Assembly: GCA_947095585.1 (NCBI GenBank)
Contig: OX352763.1
Coordinates: forward strand, 20,819,462 to 20,883,461
Reading direction: 5' to 3'
DNA length: 64,000 bases
Source: Nephrocerus scutellatus
Lineage: Eukaryota; Arthropoda; Insecta; Diptera; Pipunculidae
Shown here: piece by piece, positions 44,835 through 57,024 of the stretch
Layout of the letters: the number at the start of each line of letters is the position of its first letter
Numbering within the stretch: the stretch's first letter is position 1
The notes under the pieces: model-generated
Told to the model about the DNA's origin: nothing
The model's database searches: none
The model's input: the letters and a program-made list of their open reading frames with translations, nothing else
Position numbers and translations under genes: made by a program

Positions 44835-47340
44835 TAAAATTTAAACACCAACCCAGGAAAATAATTACTTTGAATTGAATTCTGGGTCAATTTTAATTTT
44901 TTAGAGAGAGCATTACATTCTTCGGAAATATCCTTATTTACGAGTATCTCACCATTTTAATATAATACAGATGGCATACTTTATTATAACACACAAGTTG
45001 CATTGCATTCATTTATTTTCTCTTATGGCACCAATGACCGATGACCGATGACCGATTCCATTAGGCCACCGGCTCTGGTCTTCTGAGAGTGCACATTATA
45101 TCCTTCTGGGTGCATCAAGCAAAACCACTCCGCACTATCTGCTCCAAATACGAGTACCTACAATAGAATGTGCAACAACGAGCAAATTTATTAGAGAAGC
45201 CTCTTTTCAGCTCAGAAGCATTCTCCTCGAGGAGGAGCAGTCGGAGGTCATCTGGAAAATTGCCGAAGAATTACGGTTCTAATTTTGGAAGCCATTTAAA
45301 AATAATAAATCACAATAATTCCCATCGTCGGCCGGACGCTCTCGGTTTATGCGCGCACTTCGATAAAGTCACATCGATACCTCGATATAACATCCACCAC
45401 CCCTCCCATTGAAATACCGACCGGCACAAGCGATATTCGTTGCTACTACTGCTGCCGGCCGGCTGGTGGCGAACAATTCTCATGTTGGCAATTTATTTGA
45501 ACGTCAGCAATATTTCTGCCAAAGCAAACTGAAAGATTGGAAAATTGTGGCTGTGGATGGTGGATGTGGAGACCGAACCACACCGATACACCCATATTCG
45601 CTAGCGTCATGATCGTCAACATAATCGATGGCACGCCGGAAGGAAAAAGTAGCACAGCATCCGTGTCAAGCCGCCATATTGAATTCAATTTTCGATTTAT
45701 CCGAAAATTTCTTTTGTTTTTGTTTAATCATTGGGCATTGTTTGTGTGTGTATGAGTTTTCCAACCTTTTGAATGTATCTGCTTGTTAAAGCCTGCTTTC
45801 TTCCCTTCCCCACTAGACTTTGTCTCTTTTTCTCTGCGCTAGATGCAGACGACATTCGGTCGTTCCTCCTTTTTTCTATAATTATTTCGTAATTAATCAA
45901 TTGTGACAAGCGTGTACGCTTGCGGAACGACCGGCCGGCTCGACGACAACGACTATGGAGCTGCAATATGATGCCTCTGGTGCCTATGGCTGCCACCATC
46001 CAGCCACAGCCAAACAGCGAATGTAGGCCTGGTGGTGGTACATTGTCGCCGTCGTCGTCATCATCATCATCGTCATCGGCATCGCGCGACGATGTCATCG
46101 TCAGCTTTCAGCTGTGTCGAACCAACGTAGCAGCACTCAGAAGTGGAATGGCAGCTTCCTTCCGCTTCCCGCCCGGACCATTACCAACTTAAACGATGTG
46201 ATAATTTGTCATTTCTGGTTATTTAATTAATAATTGCGACCGACACTCCGCTGCTGTGAGTGCAGTGTGCTGTGCTGTGCTGCTTAGCCGCCGAAGCATG
46301 ACTCAGTTCCGTCAGCGTTGTTCTATGTGGGAAAGATTGACTGGCTGATGGCGACTGAGAGTGGACGACATCGAGTAGTGTGGGACATCGACTTCCCATT
46401 CCAAAACAGACATCATCATCACATCAAACAAAACGGAACATATGCTCTGCATTATCTGGGCTATGCTCGAAATGAACGATCTCCGTCACATTGCGCTGCG
46501 CGACGACATAACTGTGTCTGGACGAATTAACTTTGGAATTAACATGACCAAGCGGCAAACGGGTTGACAATCCTTGTCCCAACACCTGCATTGATTGCTG
46601 GTACTACGACTGTAAGACATACAGTAAATGTTGAGGTTGAATTTCGACGACAAGACCTCTAAGAAAATTGTTGCTTGGTACCAATCCGTTGAGTATCCGT
46701 TAGCCGTGGAAAACACCACTGTGTCGTTTGTTGTTAGTGCCAACAAACAGCTAATGCGGTTGCCTCGTCAAAGCAGATTAGTGTCAGTCGGGCGACTGCG
46801 AGTTAGATGGAGAGGAATTTTAGCTACAAACGCTAAAAGCGATTACCGTTATGTTTTGACTCTTTGGCGCACTAATCCGTCAGCTTGTAATAATTAAATC
46901 CAACATTATCGCGTTGTTCTCTTAGACTTAGCTTCAGTTTTATTCTGCCCGAAGCCGGTTCTTTTAAATGTTTACAGTTTATGGAACAAGAGACTTTCTG
47001 ATGGTTGCACCGCTATCGTTAGATGTTCCTCTCGCCAGCTGTGACCAGTGTAGTAATTTAATTAACCGAAGCATTTAGGTAAAATTATTGTTTAACTTAT
47101 TCGGAGTCTTCTTTTGAGCTTTTTTAACCCTCGCCCGGCCGATTTTCTTTTGTTATTCATTTGTTATTTATTTGATTTACTTAATAGGAAATGCGAGAAT
47201 CTTCACAGTCGAGTATTCATCGTAGCCGCAAACCACAAAGGCCTTTGCTATTTTAGTTTGTTTGCGATCGGTTCGTTTTCGAAAGACTTAGCAAGTGCCA
47301 ACGATACGGGATCATTGGGTACTTAAGTGTCATTCTCTTA
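44835..47340. other. TE-poor non-coding DNA
   Basis: No transposon motif. CpG-richer between 45.2 and 46.9 kb with several overlapping frames (45724-46098 minus, 45920-46192 plus) driven by a cgt/cat trinucleotide run at 46049-46080. No domain, so no gene is called. A (gaccgat)3 run lies at about 45037-45057. Confidence 0.4.
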
Positions 47341-47344
47341 CAAC

Positions 47345-48210
47345 GATTACATACGGAAAACAAAATTGTATGCACTGGCTATTACCCAAAAATGTGGAAA
47401 CTTTCCCAAATTATAATGGTACCCAAACCTGTTAAGGACCTAGACCCACTCTCCTCATACAGGCCGATAGTGAACTAATCAATTGTATCGAAGCTATTTG
47501 AAAAGTTGTTAATATCAAAAATTCAAATGGAATAATTGAACTAGTGACTAGACTAATCTTACATAAGGAATGTAAGACATAAGGAATGTAAGAATGTAAA
47601 CAATGTTGCTCTGCTGTATTCTAAGATGTCGCTCAAGCATTCGATCCTCAAATCGTTAATTTGCCGTTAAATATAATAGTTTTACGTCCGGAACAAATCC
47701 CATTTATGCCGGTGTTCCACAAGGTAGTGTCCTTGATCCATTCCTCTACCTACTGTACTCTTCGGATTTACCTACGTGTAACAACGTTCTTACCTTAACA
47801 TTTGCAGATGGCACTGCTTTCTATATTCAAGCTAGAATCCGGCAACTGCCTCGGAGATCTTAAGCTATCATCTTATGGTTATCAACATAGAGAATAAATA
47901 TAAATGAAACCAAAAGTACCCACATAACATTTACTTTAAATAAGAGCAGCTTCCCATCACCAATGATTAATGATCACCCAATTCCTCAACGAATAGATGT
48001 CAACAATCTTGATATAAGATTAACGTGGAAAAGGCACACAGCAGCAAAAAGAGCAAAAAAAAGGTGCTAAAATGCATCTGCTAATAGGTTTAAGGCTAAG
48101 CCTGTATTATAAAACATTACTCTATAAATATTTGTTTGTGTCACTGTGGTTTGTAAACAACAACAGCATCCACAGGCCTTGAAGTTCCTATATGGTTAGG
48201 AAGACATCTA
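47345..48210 (+). pseudogene. Jockey-clade LINE RT fragment
   Basis: MWKLSQIIMVPKPVKDLDPLSSYRPIV (47392-47470), SKLFEKLL, then a gap; TSGTNPIYAGVPQGSVLDPFLYLLYSSDLPTCNNVLTLTFADG (about 47684-47815) with the catalytic FADD changed to FADG; THITFTLNKSSFPSP, DVNNLDIRLTWKRHTAAKRAKK (to about 48065), LSLYYKTLLYKYL (about 48105). This is Jockey-clade wording (SYRPI, GVPQGSVLxPxLY, LTWKxH). Motif A and its surroundings (47520-47660) are largely deleted. A 13-bp 'aaggaatgtaaga' repeat occurs at 47566-47595. Confidence 0.82.
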
Positions 48211-48415
48211 AATGTTTCAGCTAGATATTTCAACTGTGGCTACGTTTTCCTCAGGGCGTCTGCTTCTGCTAAGGTTCTCAACGTTGTTCTTGGTCTTTCA
48301 ACCAGCCGAAAACAATGACGATTCCATTCAAAGGAGTTTTACACCATATTATCATTTGGTTTCCTCAATGTGTGACCAACGCATCGCTATTTTCACTTCC
48401 CTATATCGAAATCCA
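48211..48415. other. unassigned ~200 bp before SINE
   Basis: May be TE-derived but no motif was recognised. Confidence 0.3.
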
Positions 48416-48417
48416 GT

Positions 48418-48695
48418 TGGTGCGGTGGCTCAGTGGATAAGTGCATTGACTTCAGAGCAGGAAGTTCGTTCGTTCGATTCCCAGTAACACCAAAAGTATT
48501 TTTCACGGTCCCACTTCTCGCGAATGTCTGACAAACATCCGAAGTTAATAACTTGTCAAGGAAAGCTTTTCAATTCGCCCTTCGGATACGGCATTCAATT
48601 GTAGGTCCCTTCCATTTGTGTACCAAAATATACATACATGGTCGCGAGATAAGCTAGGTCTTGTACCGCAACGGTCTGTCGATCTCTTCAATAGG
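48418..48695 (+). mobile_element. tRNA-derived SINE, copy 7
   Basis: ggtgcggtggctcagtgg start, B-box-like gttcgattcccag, body through ggaaagcttttcaattcg, cggatacgg, aattgtaggtcccttcc, tggtcgcgag and accgcaacggtctgtcg. The (att)n tail is absent. Confidence 0.9.
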
Positions 48696-48955
48696 CCTAC
48701 TGCAAATTAATGAGCTGATGTGTGGAGCGGCCTGTCGGCATTATTTATTTATTTATCCTCAGACCGATCGACACTCCTTTCCTCTGCAGTGACCGACACA
48801 TACTGTTTAGACTTCTGATGTTACTTGTATGGTGGCAGTCAGTACATCATCTATTCCAGGTAGAAAAGGGATTGTGCAATATAACATCCCCTTTTCTCAC
48901 TTACTCCCGCATTTCGAAGCGAACTGTCCATTATGCGAAACGAAGCAACTTGCGT
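48696..48955. other. unassigned
   Basis: A 79-codon frame at 48722-48961 has no motif I recognise. Confidence 0.3.
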
Positions 48956-48959
48956 TGTT

Positions 48960-49318
48960 GACTCCTTTATAATAACAACTATTTTAGGGGGAATTCACCT
49001 CCAAGGAAGTGATCTCCATATATATTCTTGGTTAAACCGGTTTAAGGCCTTCTCAAGATTCACGAACTGAAACTGTGATTTCTCGCTTGATGCCTCTTGA
49101 GTGTAGACTTGATTTTTGCCATTATCTGCTAGAGAATGTAGTTTAAGAAAAACATACAATAACCTAAATGATTTGTCAAATACTGATATTAGAATTCTTT
49201 TACGCTACAACTGGTTCAACTAGTAGTGTGAAAAATCTTCTCGATCCATGTGGTATCATATGGGACCATAAGCGGTCTAAGTGGGTCGGTACCCACCCCA
49301 ACCTAACCTAATGTTGAA
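48960..49318 (+). pseudogene. LINE C-terminus and 3' UTR ending in aacctaacctaa
   Basis: Ends SVKNLLDPCGIIWDHKRSKW-like reading and gatccatgtggtatcat (49253), a stretch shared with the 3' UTR at 17890-17950 (gatctgtgtggtatcac on its own strand). Ends at accccaacctaacctaatg (49299-49317), matching the aacctaatctcacct end of that copy. The preceding ILLRYNWFN (about 49190-49220) recalls LLRFIRRSKWF. Only the tail of the ORF is present. Confidence 0.6.
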
Positions 49319-49560
49319 TTCGAAGATTCATGTACCTTCTATTTTTCTATCTCATTAAACTTATATCCTTCTATCTTTCATCTTACTAACTCCTATCTTA
49401 CTAATCTTCTATCTTCCTATCCTACTATCTTCCTATCTTTCTATATTTCTATTCTACTATCGTTCTATCATTCTACCCTTCTATCCTTCCTTTCCCTTAT
49501 CTTTGTGTATGTCTAACCTTCTATCTTTCTAACTATCTTTCTATCTATCAGTCGAAAATT
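49319..49560. repeat. pyrimidine-rich degenerate (CTATCTTT)n tract
   Basis: Variants of ttctatctt, ctatcttcctat and tttctatc over about 230 bp. It starts immediately after the LINE tail. Confidence 0.85.
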
Positions 49561-50880
49561 GCTCGTTACAATCGAAAAGAAAAATCGCATGCTGACATTG
49601 GTTGTCCCCAAAATTATCTGTGAGGCAAGTCTGAGATTGACGAAGTAAATTATTTTCCTGAATGGTGCTGGAAAAAATCGTGTAAATTATGAAAAAAACC
49701 TATACACACACCATTTGTGTGGTTTAAGGGAACACAATTTGACCGATTTCTGGCTATAGTCTTAATTCAGCACCGTCCACGTTGACCCACATTGCTCTGT
49801 CACGCTGTCTTGCTGTATCGTTAGAATTTTAATTACTTTTCCTCTCGTAAAATTGCTAAAATCCTTACAACTGTCGTCTGTCGTACTGCCGTCGTCTCTA
49901 CAAGTAGTAATTTTGCTACTTTATACGAGGAACTGCAGCTGTTGCTGATGTTTTTTGTTTGCTCGTTTAGTCGATCTTCTCGCACTAATCCGGAATTAAT
50001 TAAACATTTTGTGTTTACGAAATAGATCGAATACTGATGATGATGATTCCCCATGACACGGACACACACAACATAACAACAGAGCACAGCGCAGGAGTAT
50101 ATGGATGGCAGACTGAACCAACACAATAAATTAATTCTAAATAATCCATCATAATTAAAGGACTAAAGCTCAGCACATAGCACAGGCACATACTCGTATA
50201 CGAAGAGCAAAAGCAATCAATATTGATTTCGTCCATCCACTATTAATCCTTTGCTAATTACAAGCGTTCTGGGGGGTAGCGGGTGATAAGCGGTGAGCGG
50301 CTCCATCATGTCATCTGTAATGGAGTATGTAAGTAAATATGTGTGTTATTGGCAATTTGTGACTAGTTTTGTTTGTAAATATTTATACAAATATTTTGTA
50401 TTACTGTTGTCCTCCTATAACATAACAAAATATTTGATGTTAGAAGAAGAGTAAAGAATTCCAGTTAACTGATGATGATAATGATGATGGTAGTACACGA
50501 ACACCAACTATGAATAATTCAAGATTGCAGAGTACGGGGATTCTGAAGCTCGTAAGCGTGGATTATATTCAAATCCTCGTATTCACCAAATAATCTTCAG
50601 CAAATTATCGATTTAATCCAATAAAAAGCTTATGATGGCTTAAGTTAACGTATTACAAAGAAGGTAAAATAATTTCTATAAAAAGATTTGAATTTAGTTA
50701 AGTAATAATGGGATGGGTAAATTATTTGCACAAAATTGTGTAACAATGCTTATGCTTATACATATAAATAAATAATATACTTTTTTTAAAAAAAAAATCA
50801 TTTCTTATAAATTAAACAAACTTACTAGCTATCTTCTTTATACTAATTGGGTGTATCTTTTAGGCACAAAGTAGTTCTTA
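49561..50880. other. non-coding, nothing recognised
   Basis: No gene or TE motif. Small gat-repeats at 50036-50046 and 50470-50490, and an A/T-rich end near 50760-50800. Confidence 0.4.
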
Positions 50881-50884
50881 AGCT

Positions 50885-52480
50885 ATAATTTTTTTTTATC
50901 GGCACACGCTCAAGTGGTTAAAACCCTTATGATGCTTGGCACAGCGTGGGCACTAAGGTTCTAAGGAAAGAAAGAGGAGATATCGATGAATTGAATGCCT
51001 GTGGATAATATGGATGCGGGAATACAGAGCTTGGTAAAGCATTCTACATTCGTGTTGTACGACTAAAGAAAGAGTCCCTACTAAACTAAACAGTTCGTCC
51101 GAAGGTGAGATGATCAGAGGGAGTGAAATATTTCTTGCACCCTGTTAGGAAGTCAGGGCACTTAGCAGCATTTTTTGCAACGTTGAATACTTAAGAATAT
51201 AACGAGCTTACTATACGCTGTTGTTCTAGTTCCACATCCGAAGAGAAAGGACGTGAACCTGACAACATTTATGAGAAGCTAAGAGTGCTGTCGTCAGCGA
51301 AGGAATGTACTGGATTGGAGGCTACGGACAGAAGATCGTTAATTAAAATAAGAAAGAGCGTCAGAGACAAAACACAGCCTTGAGAGACACCGGCATTTAT
51401 GCTGTATATATCAGACTTAAAACCATCCAACACAGCTTGTATTAAGCGATTTAAAAGATAGTTTCTAATCCATTGAAGCAGGGTTACATCAATTCCGAAA
51501 GCTTGCATCTTAGACAAAAGAGCTTGGTGTCAAACTCTGTCAAATGCCTTTAAAATAACAAGTACTACAACTTTGATTTCACCAAACTTGTGCAAAGACT
51601 GGTTGCTCTTTTCGGTGAGATATGCCATCAGATCACCAGTAGAACGATGTCCACGGAAGCCATATTTGCGGTCATTGAGTAGTTCACGTCATTCAAGATA
51701 ATTCTTAAGCTGACGGTTAATCAGCGTTTCCATGACCTAAGAAAGAAGGGACGTTAGTGCTATTGGTCGGTACGAAGAGAAACATGACGGTTCGCCTTTT
51801 TTTCGTATAGGCTGGACAAATGCTGGTTTCCAACAACTCGGGAAGAGTCCAGAGGTACAGGATAAGTATGAAATGGTAATGACATCGATGAAGAACACCT
51901 CTACAGTATAGTAACCTGATCCTGAGGTCACTTACAACTCTAGCAACTTCACGAGTGCGAATGTAGATCTGTCCCATAACGTGTTCGGCACTCGGAAGTA
52001 CAGCTGGAAGCAAAGAACCGTCTGAAAGCGTAGAGCTAGCTGCAAAATGTGCAGCAAGTAGATTAGCCTTGTCCTTAGAGCTGACAGCTGGAAGGTATTT
52101 GTGAATGATCGCTGGAATTGACGACGAAAGAGTATTTTTGATTCTTTTCATGCATGGACCAACATTTTTTTTCTACTGTTGGGACATTGTAGTATTTTTT
52201 GTCTCAATCTTTGATCATAGGCGAATTTGGGTCGCCGAATTTTTACATTGCTATCATTGCTGCCACGCTTGTATTTTTGACGGTTTTCCTCTATGGGGTT
52301 TGTTTTATACAACCGAAAGCTTACCTCCTTGCTCCTGAAAGCCTCTTTGCCTTCTTCGGATTGACAGACTTTATTCTGAAAGGAATAAATAGTTAAATTT
52401 CCTAAAGCATGTATTAATGCCGTCCCAATTGGCGCTCTCGTAATGCCATTCAATCCTTTTTGGAGTTTTTTCCTTAACTT
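50885..52480 (-). pseudogene. Jockey-like LINE with 3' end, minus strand
   Basis: Read from 52480 down: APIGTALIHALGNL, SFRLYKTNPIEENRQKYKRG (about 52335-52275), RIKNTLSSSIPAIIHKYLP and SSKDKANLLAAHFAASSTLSD (52145-52010), then LFPSCWKPAFVQPIRKKGEPSCFSSYRPIALTSLLS (51860-51737), a DRVWHQA-type region, MQAFGIDVTLLQWIRNYLLNR, INAGVSQGCVLS, INDLLSVASNPVHSFADDST (to 51269; catalytic FADD intact). RCKKCC (about 51180) and the tail LSAHAVPSIIRVLTT (about 50960-50915) follow a large deletion. A-rich 3' end near 50890. Active-site aspartates are kept, but frameshifts and the deletion inactivate it. Same family as 29430-30905. Confidence 0.87.
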
Positions 52481-52840
52481 GAGCCTAGAGATAATGATAC
52501 ATTAACGGCATAAACAAGTCCAGAGCTTAGCGGAATGATTCGCAATATAAAGCTCTGTTAAAACTAACCTCTATATACTAATTGGTTGTGTCACAAATTC
52601 TTTCTAAATCTATGAATAAATAACGTCAGCATACCGATTCAGTGGTTCACAAATTTTAACAGAGACATAAACCATAATGGGAGAAACACATTTTAAAAAA
52701 AATTTAGAAATATTTTCGTTACAAGACAATTGACATTAAATTAATTAATAGATCTGTATGGTCTGATGTTTCGAATCCATAGTTTTGGGGTTACTGAGAT
52801 GAATAGCGTTGATAAGACAGTGGTACTCCATATAATAAAG
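52481..52840. other. unassigned non-coding
   Basis: No motif recognised in about 360 bp. Confidence 0.35.
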
Positions 52841-52844
52841 GGAA

Positions 52845-53640
52845 TATAAGATAGTATGTAGATGTACTAGCGTATGCAGAGCCCGTTCCTAAAGATTTAC
52901 CATTGCAGTAGACATATTGATCATTAGACAGAAAACTCTTGTCAATGCTATTGCGTACGTGAATATCAATAAGTGTTTCTGGTATCTTTAAGAGGAACGA
53001 TGAAAGACTGATGGGTCTGAGATCATTCGGACTAACGTGGGAACAATTGCCTGCTTTGTGTATGAAACCACTTTCACTTTTCTCGATAGATCCGGAATGT
53101 TGACCAGATCAAGGCAGCTAGGGAGAATTGTCTCTAGCGAAGGAAAGATAATATCCGAAGTCCTTTGCAGCTCGGCTGGAATTATGCCGTCCGGTCCTTC
53201 AGATTTATATGGTTTGAAGCTATGCTGCGCCCAAAAAAATTTGTCCTTATTTCTAATATGTTGGGAGATAGTTGTATAACAGTTTCACCTGAATTGGTCA
53301 ACGTTACTGATAACACGGGAGCTACCTGGGAAGAGGATGTCAAGAAGTAGATTTAACGATTCCTTCGTAGAGATAGTGTCGAGCCATTTGCTTTTTTCAA
53401 AGAGGCATTATAAGATTGGTAGAGAGGATTTTTCTTAGCCTAGATGCATCAGAAGATTCTTCTATTTTCTTAGCCTAGATGCATCAGAAGATTCTTCTAT
53501 TTATTCACAGAAGGCTTTTCAGGATAAGCGCCTTGGTCTCCTCATTTTTTTTTAAATCTTTGAGGGATGCTTTGTATGCATCCCAATCGGTCCCTATTCT
53601 TGTGACCGGCGCTGTATGTTATCAAGCTCATTAGTGTTTA
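52845..53640 (-). pseudogene. RNase-H-type LINE: linker and RT N-terminal part
   Basis: Minus strand: KASLKDLKKNEETKA (about 53580-53540), AKKILSTNLIMPL (about 53440-53395), then SEGPDGIIPAELQRTSDIIFPSLETIL (about 53205-53125), CLDLVNIPDLxRKVKVV and, across a frame, NDLRPxSLSSFLLKxPETLIDIHVRN (about 53030-52945), then ALHTLVHLH (about 52875). GPDGIxPxxLQ and LRPISLSSFLLK are wording of the R1/LOA/I-type RT entry. Motif A onward is missing. Likely related to, but not demonstrably the same as, the first LINE at 880-2770. Confidence 0.75.
53431..53500. repeat. 35-bp perfect tandem duplication in LINE linker
   Basis: tttcttagcctagatgcatc at 53431 is repeated at 53466; both 35-bp units are identical. 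Confidence 0.95.
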
Positions 53641-53870
53641 GGAGAAGATTCATAACTATATGCCTTTGACAGTTTCCAGCTTCGCCGCTGTGATATCTCC
53701 ATCGCTTAAGTTATGGAGTAAAAAACATTTAGACAACTTTTCACTTATATGCAGGATCGGATCAAGGGTTACCTATATCTGCCACATATACTAGGTAGTA
53801 TGCGGAAGTCCTGACTTCACAAACCAGGTTGTTCATAATTTCCCGCGCAGTATCTTTAAATGCAACACTG
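53641..53870. other. unassigned between LINE and mariner
   Basis: Possibly the upstream LINE endonuclease end; no clear motif. Confidence 0.3.
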
Positions 53871-53874
53871 TTTC

Positions 53875-54600
53875 CGTCAACTGTCGTCTATTAATAGACT
53901 ACTGTCAAATTTTGAGCAAGCTGCATCATTTAGACATTGAAAGCAGACAGCCTCGTGAATTTTACAAAAATTGGAAAAAAGTGAATTTCGTGTGCTGATA
54001 AAGCTGTGATGTTCAGTTACAATCCAAACGAGTTTTTGCGCCGTTTCGTAACCGTGAACGAAACATGGATTCATCGCAACACACCAGAGACCAAGGAACA
54101 ATGAAGAAAGTGGGTTTTTCCGGGATAACGTGCACCAAAAAAGGCCAAGGTGGGTCTGTCGGCCAACAAGGTCAAGGTTTTGAACAGATTCGATATTGCT
54201 TTAAAGCAAAAACGACTGCATTTGGCGAAGAAAAAGTGCTGTTCAATCAAGACAATGCACAGATGCACACGTTTGTAGTCAACATTGCAAAAAATCATAA
54301 ATTCGGCTACGAACTTGCTACCCCATCCAGCATATTCTTCAGATTTAGCCTCCTGCGACTATTTACTATTTCCAAACCTTAAAAAATGGCTAGGCGGTAA
54401 GAGATTTGGGTCTGACGAAGGTGTCATCACCGAAACAAATGGATATTTTGAATGCCTTGAGAAAACCTTTTATTTGCAAGTAATAAACGAGTTGGACGCT
54501 GGACTAAATGCATCGAGCTGAAAGGAGACTATGTTGAGAAATAAAACTCTTTTTTGCCGAAAAGATATCTTTTATTCAAAAAGTCACTGACATGTACATG
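53875..54600 (+). pseudogene. mariner with large internal deletions
   Basis: A 5' end (tcaactgtcgtctattaatag, about 53878), start of the transposase as KSEFRVLIK (about 53973-54000), then a jump to MFSYNPNEFLRRFVTVNETWIHRNTPETKEQ (54008-54102). The first catalytic Asp is Asn (54057-54059). After APKKAKVGLSA another gap (~30 codons) precedes LNRFDIALKQKRLHLAKKK, LFNQDNAQMHT (second Asp kept, 54251-54253) and HPAYSSDLASCDYLLFPNLKKWLGGKRF (third Asp kept, 54357-54359). C-terminus ECLEKTFYLQVINEL runs to the stop at 54520 and the non-coding 3' part ggagactatgttgagaaataaaact. Missing the helix-turn-helix half, so non-autonomous. Confidence 0.88.
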
Positions 54601-56540
54601 ACATGACATGTAGAATTGAAATTTTTAATTTCTATCGAAGATCTTACGAGGATGTACTACTTCGCTTCACCATACTATGATTGCCACCCGTGAAGCTTGA
54701 TAATGTTAATTGTCTTTTAACTTTTCTATGTTTATATTTTCTCAAAAAAGTTTGCATAAATTGGTAACGAACCAGGGGTGTTAGCGCGACAAGAGCTACC
54801 TACAAGATAGTACAACCACACCTACACAAGACACATTTTATTAACTTAACATCCGGTATAGTCGTTTTTTGTTTTGTTTTTTAATAATCGCAAATTTTCT
54901 GTGACAGTAAATATTTGGGTTTTATACACCGACTGTCTTGTCAATATAGTATCTCGTTTGACACCTGTTTAGGTAGATATTCGCGGAACAGGTGCCTTTA
55001 AAGTTAATTTATTGCTTTTGATCGTCTCGTGATTTGTTTTTTCCATTTTAATTCAAATGGGAATGGAATCCACAACATTTGACCAAGTAGCTATCCCATA
55101 TATTATGCAAATATGGCAACTAAATGGCCGCATACTGTGACAACAAACAATTGACAGGGGCTGGGGATGGGACTGGCTGGCTAAGCCTTCTTCTGTGAAT
55201 TAATTTTTAATTTATGAGTTTAGTCTTATTGACTTTTTGAAGCAGCAAACCGACATTTAAATGACACCGTAATACACACTCATTGTTGAGCCGAATAAAC
55301 TTTCCAATCAAAATATTTGGCCTGTGCTACCGTAAACTTGTTGGGTCTGACAAAAAACAATCAATAATTTTCCGGTGTTCAAGTTTTCGGCGTCGCCGTC
55401 GCCGTCGCCATCAATAATTGAGCAAACGCGTACTACAGGCGAAGCAAACAACAAAAGACGAAAAACAATTTAATTAATAATTAATGGCTTATGTGGCTTT
55501 TAAAGTCAAATGGAACATTGTTGATTGCGATTCAGTCAAATTGAGTCATTTATGTTTTGTCTGAACTGTGTCTATGTGTGTGTGTGTGCGCAAGTGATTT
55601 ATTGTGCTAATGGTGTTTTCGAATATAAATTGTCGCAGTGCATCGTTCGTTATATCTGAAGTTTATTGTTATTTGAGTGACCATAAGCGATGTGATAAAA
55701 GATTAAATAAACTTTTCCGGACCAATAACAATTATAAATTATTAATAATTATTATTGGCCAGAGGTTATTTGGGATGCCGAATACTCTCATGGCTTTTTA
55801 AGGTTGTGCCGAGATTATGCAAAAACCAGATGGTGCAATGAATTTTAAAATTGCACAAGTTTTAAAGTCATATGAGTTGTTTATTTGCCTACGACTTATG
55901 GCTTAAATGTCTTTCTTTTATATCAAAAATTAATTTGTACAATTTGGGTCAACAATAAGCTAGAATCCTATTTCTGGTAAGAATCGAAAGAGTTATGAGA
56001 AATAAATGAAATAGGTCTGTGTTTCTAAATAATGCTGTTGGAAGAGAATGTAAGCTCGAAATTTTCATCACCTATTAATGATGTCATTCTCTGGAGATAC
56101 ATATCTGTGGAAAATGGTATCACCAATACTTTCATTTTAATACATTACTTTCTATTCCATAATTAATTGCTATATTTTTGTTTCTTGTACGAAAACTCAA
56201 ACCATTCTTGAAAAAGCAGTCGATATGAATTGTGGGAACATATATTCGTCCTTTTTCTGATTTTCTAGTACTGAAACCATGTTATTAAGACCCTTCAATT
56301 GTCGATTGGTCGATACAAAATGTATCATGAAAAAGTTAACGTTGAATCTATGATGGTGGTTTGCTTTTTCAACAGGTTCAGTGGATGGTGCTCGTTGTTC
56401 TTAATATTCTCAATGGTTCCTCGTTGATCCACAATGCCAAACAGCTCATTTGTAACTGTTCCAATAAAATCAAATTTCGATCATTTCAATCTCTGTGCTG
56501 GTGAAACACTGTTTGCGTGCAAAAGTTTAGTCGTTGTTAA
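54601..56540. other. non-coding, TE-poor
   Basis: No TE motif. A (TG)n run lies at 55574-55588, a gtcgcc triplet run at 55393-55410, and TAAT-rich stretches at 55466-55486. No gene supported. Confidence 0.4.
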
Positions 56541-56544
56541 GGTC

Positions 56545-56692
56545 TATCGATTCGAATCCCAGTAACACCAAATTATTTTTCCCGGTGTCCCACCTCTCGC
56601 GAAAGTTTGACAAACGTCCGAGAGTAATAACTTGCCACTGAAAGCATTATAGGTCCCTCCATTTGTGTGCAAAAATGTGGTCTTCTTGTTGC
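56545..56692 (+). mobile_element. SINE fragment, copy 8 (no A-box, short body)
   Basis: Begins at the B-box-like gattcgaatcccagtaacacc and runs through cggtgtcccacctctcgcg, gtctgag-type block and taggtccctccatttgtgtgcaaaaa. It has a ~40-bp internal deletion removing the agcttctcaattcg/cggatccgg block, and no tail. Confidence 0.85.
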
Positions 56693-57020
56693 TTGTGTTA
56701 AATGTGTTGTCGTACAAATCTCCTTTATGTGTTTGAAACAACTTTTGTTCGTGTAGTATTCTGCTCACTAAGATTGAAGAATACTATAGTCTTCCACGAA
56801 CTGACGATCATATTTATTTCACCGAGTATATACCTGGTTGTGTTTCAAATGGTGTGATTTCAAAATTATTAGCGATTTGTTGAGAAGCTATAGAACTCAT
56901 TGCGATAGCTATGATGCTCAACCATAAAAGGGTTTTATTTCCACTAGGGAATTGTAAGCTTTGTATTGCAGCGTTGACTTTCTGGTGTTAATATCGGTTG
57001 TTGTTCTCTTATCATCTGAT
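56693..57020. other. possible BEL/Pao 3' flank, unresolved
   Basis: No LTR boundary could be located by eye; no other motif. Confidence 0.3.
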
Positions 57021-57024
57021 CCTG

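Noticed and set aside
45724..46192. ORFs with Asp- or Ser-runs
   Set aside because: Runs come from a cgt/cat microsatellite; no domain.
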